Below, piece by piece: positions 5,581 through 6,063 of a stretch of DNA of 6,063 nt. The DNA lies in assembly GCA_002783525.1 (NCBI GenBank), contig PFGS01000236.1, positions 1-6,063 of the forward strand. The letters are read 5' to 3'. Below the pieces are notes generated by a model that had not been told where the DNA came from, made no database searches, and saw nothing but the letters and a program-made list of their open reading frames with translations. The position numbers were made by a program, and so were the translations under genes. The stretch's first letter is position 1; each line of letters starts with the position of its first letter. This stretch comes from Ignavibacteriales bacterium CG12_big_fil_rev_8_21_14_0_65_30_8. Lineage in GTDB: Bacteria > Bacteroidota > Ignavibacteria > Ignavibacteriales > Ignavibacteriaceae.

Positions 5581-6063
5581 TAAAACATATACCCAACACC
5601 AACATTAAAAATTTTGGTTATAAAGCTGTCAAATTCTCTTTCTCTTTGTCCATAATCCAATTTTACAACTATTGAAGGAATTGGTTTTATTGAAACGCCA
5701 ACCATCCATTTTGAAAAATGATTTTTTGTTTCGATTGTTCCTCCGGAAATTGTATTAGCTGCAGTGTTGTAATCAGTATATCTGAAGAATGGAATTATAT
5801 CGGATTCTGATTTAAAGACTTCTTTTAAATTATAACCTAAATCAAGATAATAACCTTTTGAGTTTTCAATATTTCCACTACTGTAACTTATATTACCAAA
5901 TTCAAAAACTGCTATAATATTGTTAGCATCGTATTTACCGTGAAGTTCAGTAAGGATAATTTTATTTTCTGTTGTGTTCCCCTTCGCATCATTGTAAGTA
6001 AATGATCCGCCAACAATTAAACCGGAAAGACCCAAATAATCGATATTTGCACTATATAAAAAT
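5580..6063 (-). CDS. Outer-membrane beta-barrel, porin-like (C-terminal part only)
   Basis: The frame stays open to the right edge (F-L-Y-S-A-N-I-D-Y precedes the TTG at 6035), so the true start lies beyond the window; 160 residues are visible. They show repeated amphipathic strands with alternating aromatic and polar residues split by short loops: GLIVGGSFTYND, IIAVFEFGNISYS, GYYLDLGYNL, IIPFFRYTDYN, KWMVGVSIKPIPSIVVKLDYGQ and a final IFNVGVGYMF. A last strand ending in Phe is the usual C-terminal signal for assembly by the BAM complex. The style resembles general porins, but the specific family and substrate cannot be read from this part. Its stop overlaps the FMN-binding ATG by one base, so it is the upstream member of the redox operon and the promoter must lie outside the window. 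It may supply a route for small electron acceptors or donors; that is speculation. Confidence 0.8.
   Translation of the reverse strand, partial: FLYSANIDYLGLSGLIVGGSFTYNDAKGNTTENKIILTELHGKYDANNIIAVFEFGNISYSSGNIENSKGYYLDLGYNLKEVFKSESDIIPFFRYTDYNTAANTISGGTIETKNHFSKWMVGVSIKPIPSIVVKLDYGQREREFDSFITKIFNVGVGYMF

Noticed and set aside
6033..6035. TTG at 6035 as the start of the barrel gene
   Set aside because: The frame continues to the window edge with strand-like residues and there is no signal peptide after the TTG, so the protein begins further right.

Overview
The window is a compact, strongly AT-rich bacterial segment (about 30% GC by eye) with almost no intergenic space. No start codon has a clear Shine-Dalgarno sequence, and two exported proteins have signal peptides ending in a -Y-S/P-Q-S pattern. 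Together with the gene content (a sigma-54 activator, an exported protein with an LLPGMGELYA motif, an outer-membrane beta-barrel), this suggests a Gram-negative member of the Bacteroidota/Ignavibacteriota side of the tree. That assignment is inference; there is no rRNA or marker gene to settle it.

Left half, plus strand. Bases 2-661 are the 3' end of an NtrC-type sigma-54-dependent activator, entering at the end of Walker B and running to a Fis-type HTH. A short GC-rich hairpin with a T-tract (707-735) closes it and ends two bases before the ATG of mtaB (738-2066), a radical-SAM tRNA methylthiotransferase. After 17 bases comes a 242-residue exported or membrane protein of unknown role (2084-2812).

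Right half, minus strand, read from right to left. Five genes are packed with overlaps of 1, 4, 1 and 4 bases: the C-terminal part of an outer-membrane beta-barrel (5580-6063, running off the right edge), a secreted FMN-binding protein with a DSISGAT flavinylation motif (5035-5580), a four-helix membrane protein with a THNH motif (4535-5038), a Tat-exported protein ending in a NusG-II-like domain (3810-4535), and a membrane-anchored ApbE flavin transferase (2809-3813). The two halves converge: the stop codons of the 242-residue gene and apbE overlap in the 4-base string TTAA, at the centre of an imperfect palindrome.

How the right-hand genes could work together (inference): ApbE would attach FMN covalently to Thr157 of the secreted FMN-binding protein. 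The four-helix protein and the Tat-exported NusG-II protein are the candidate partners passing electrons to or from that flavin, and the barrel places the set in a periplasm/outer-membrane setting. It looks like an extracytosolic flavin redox module whose electron donor and acceptor are not in view. The left-hand genes show no functional tie to it. No stretch over 300 bases lacks a gene, and no tRNA, rRNA, CRISPR array or mobile element was seen.
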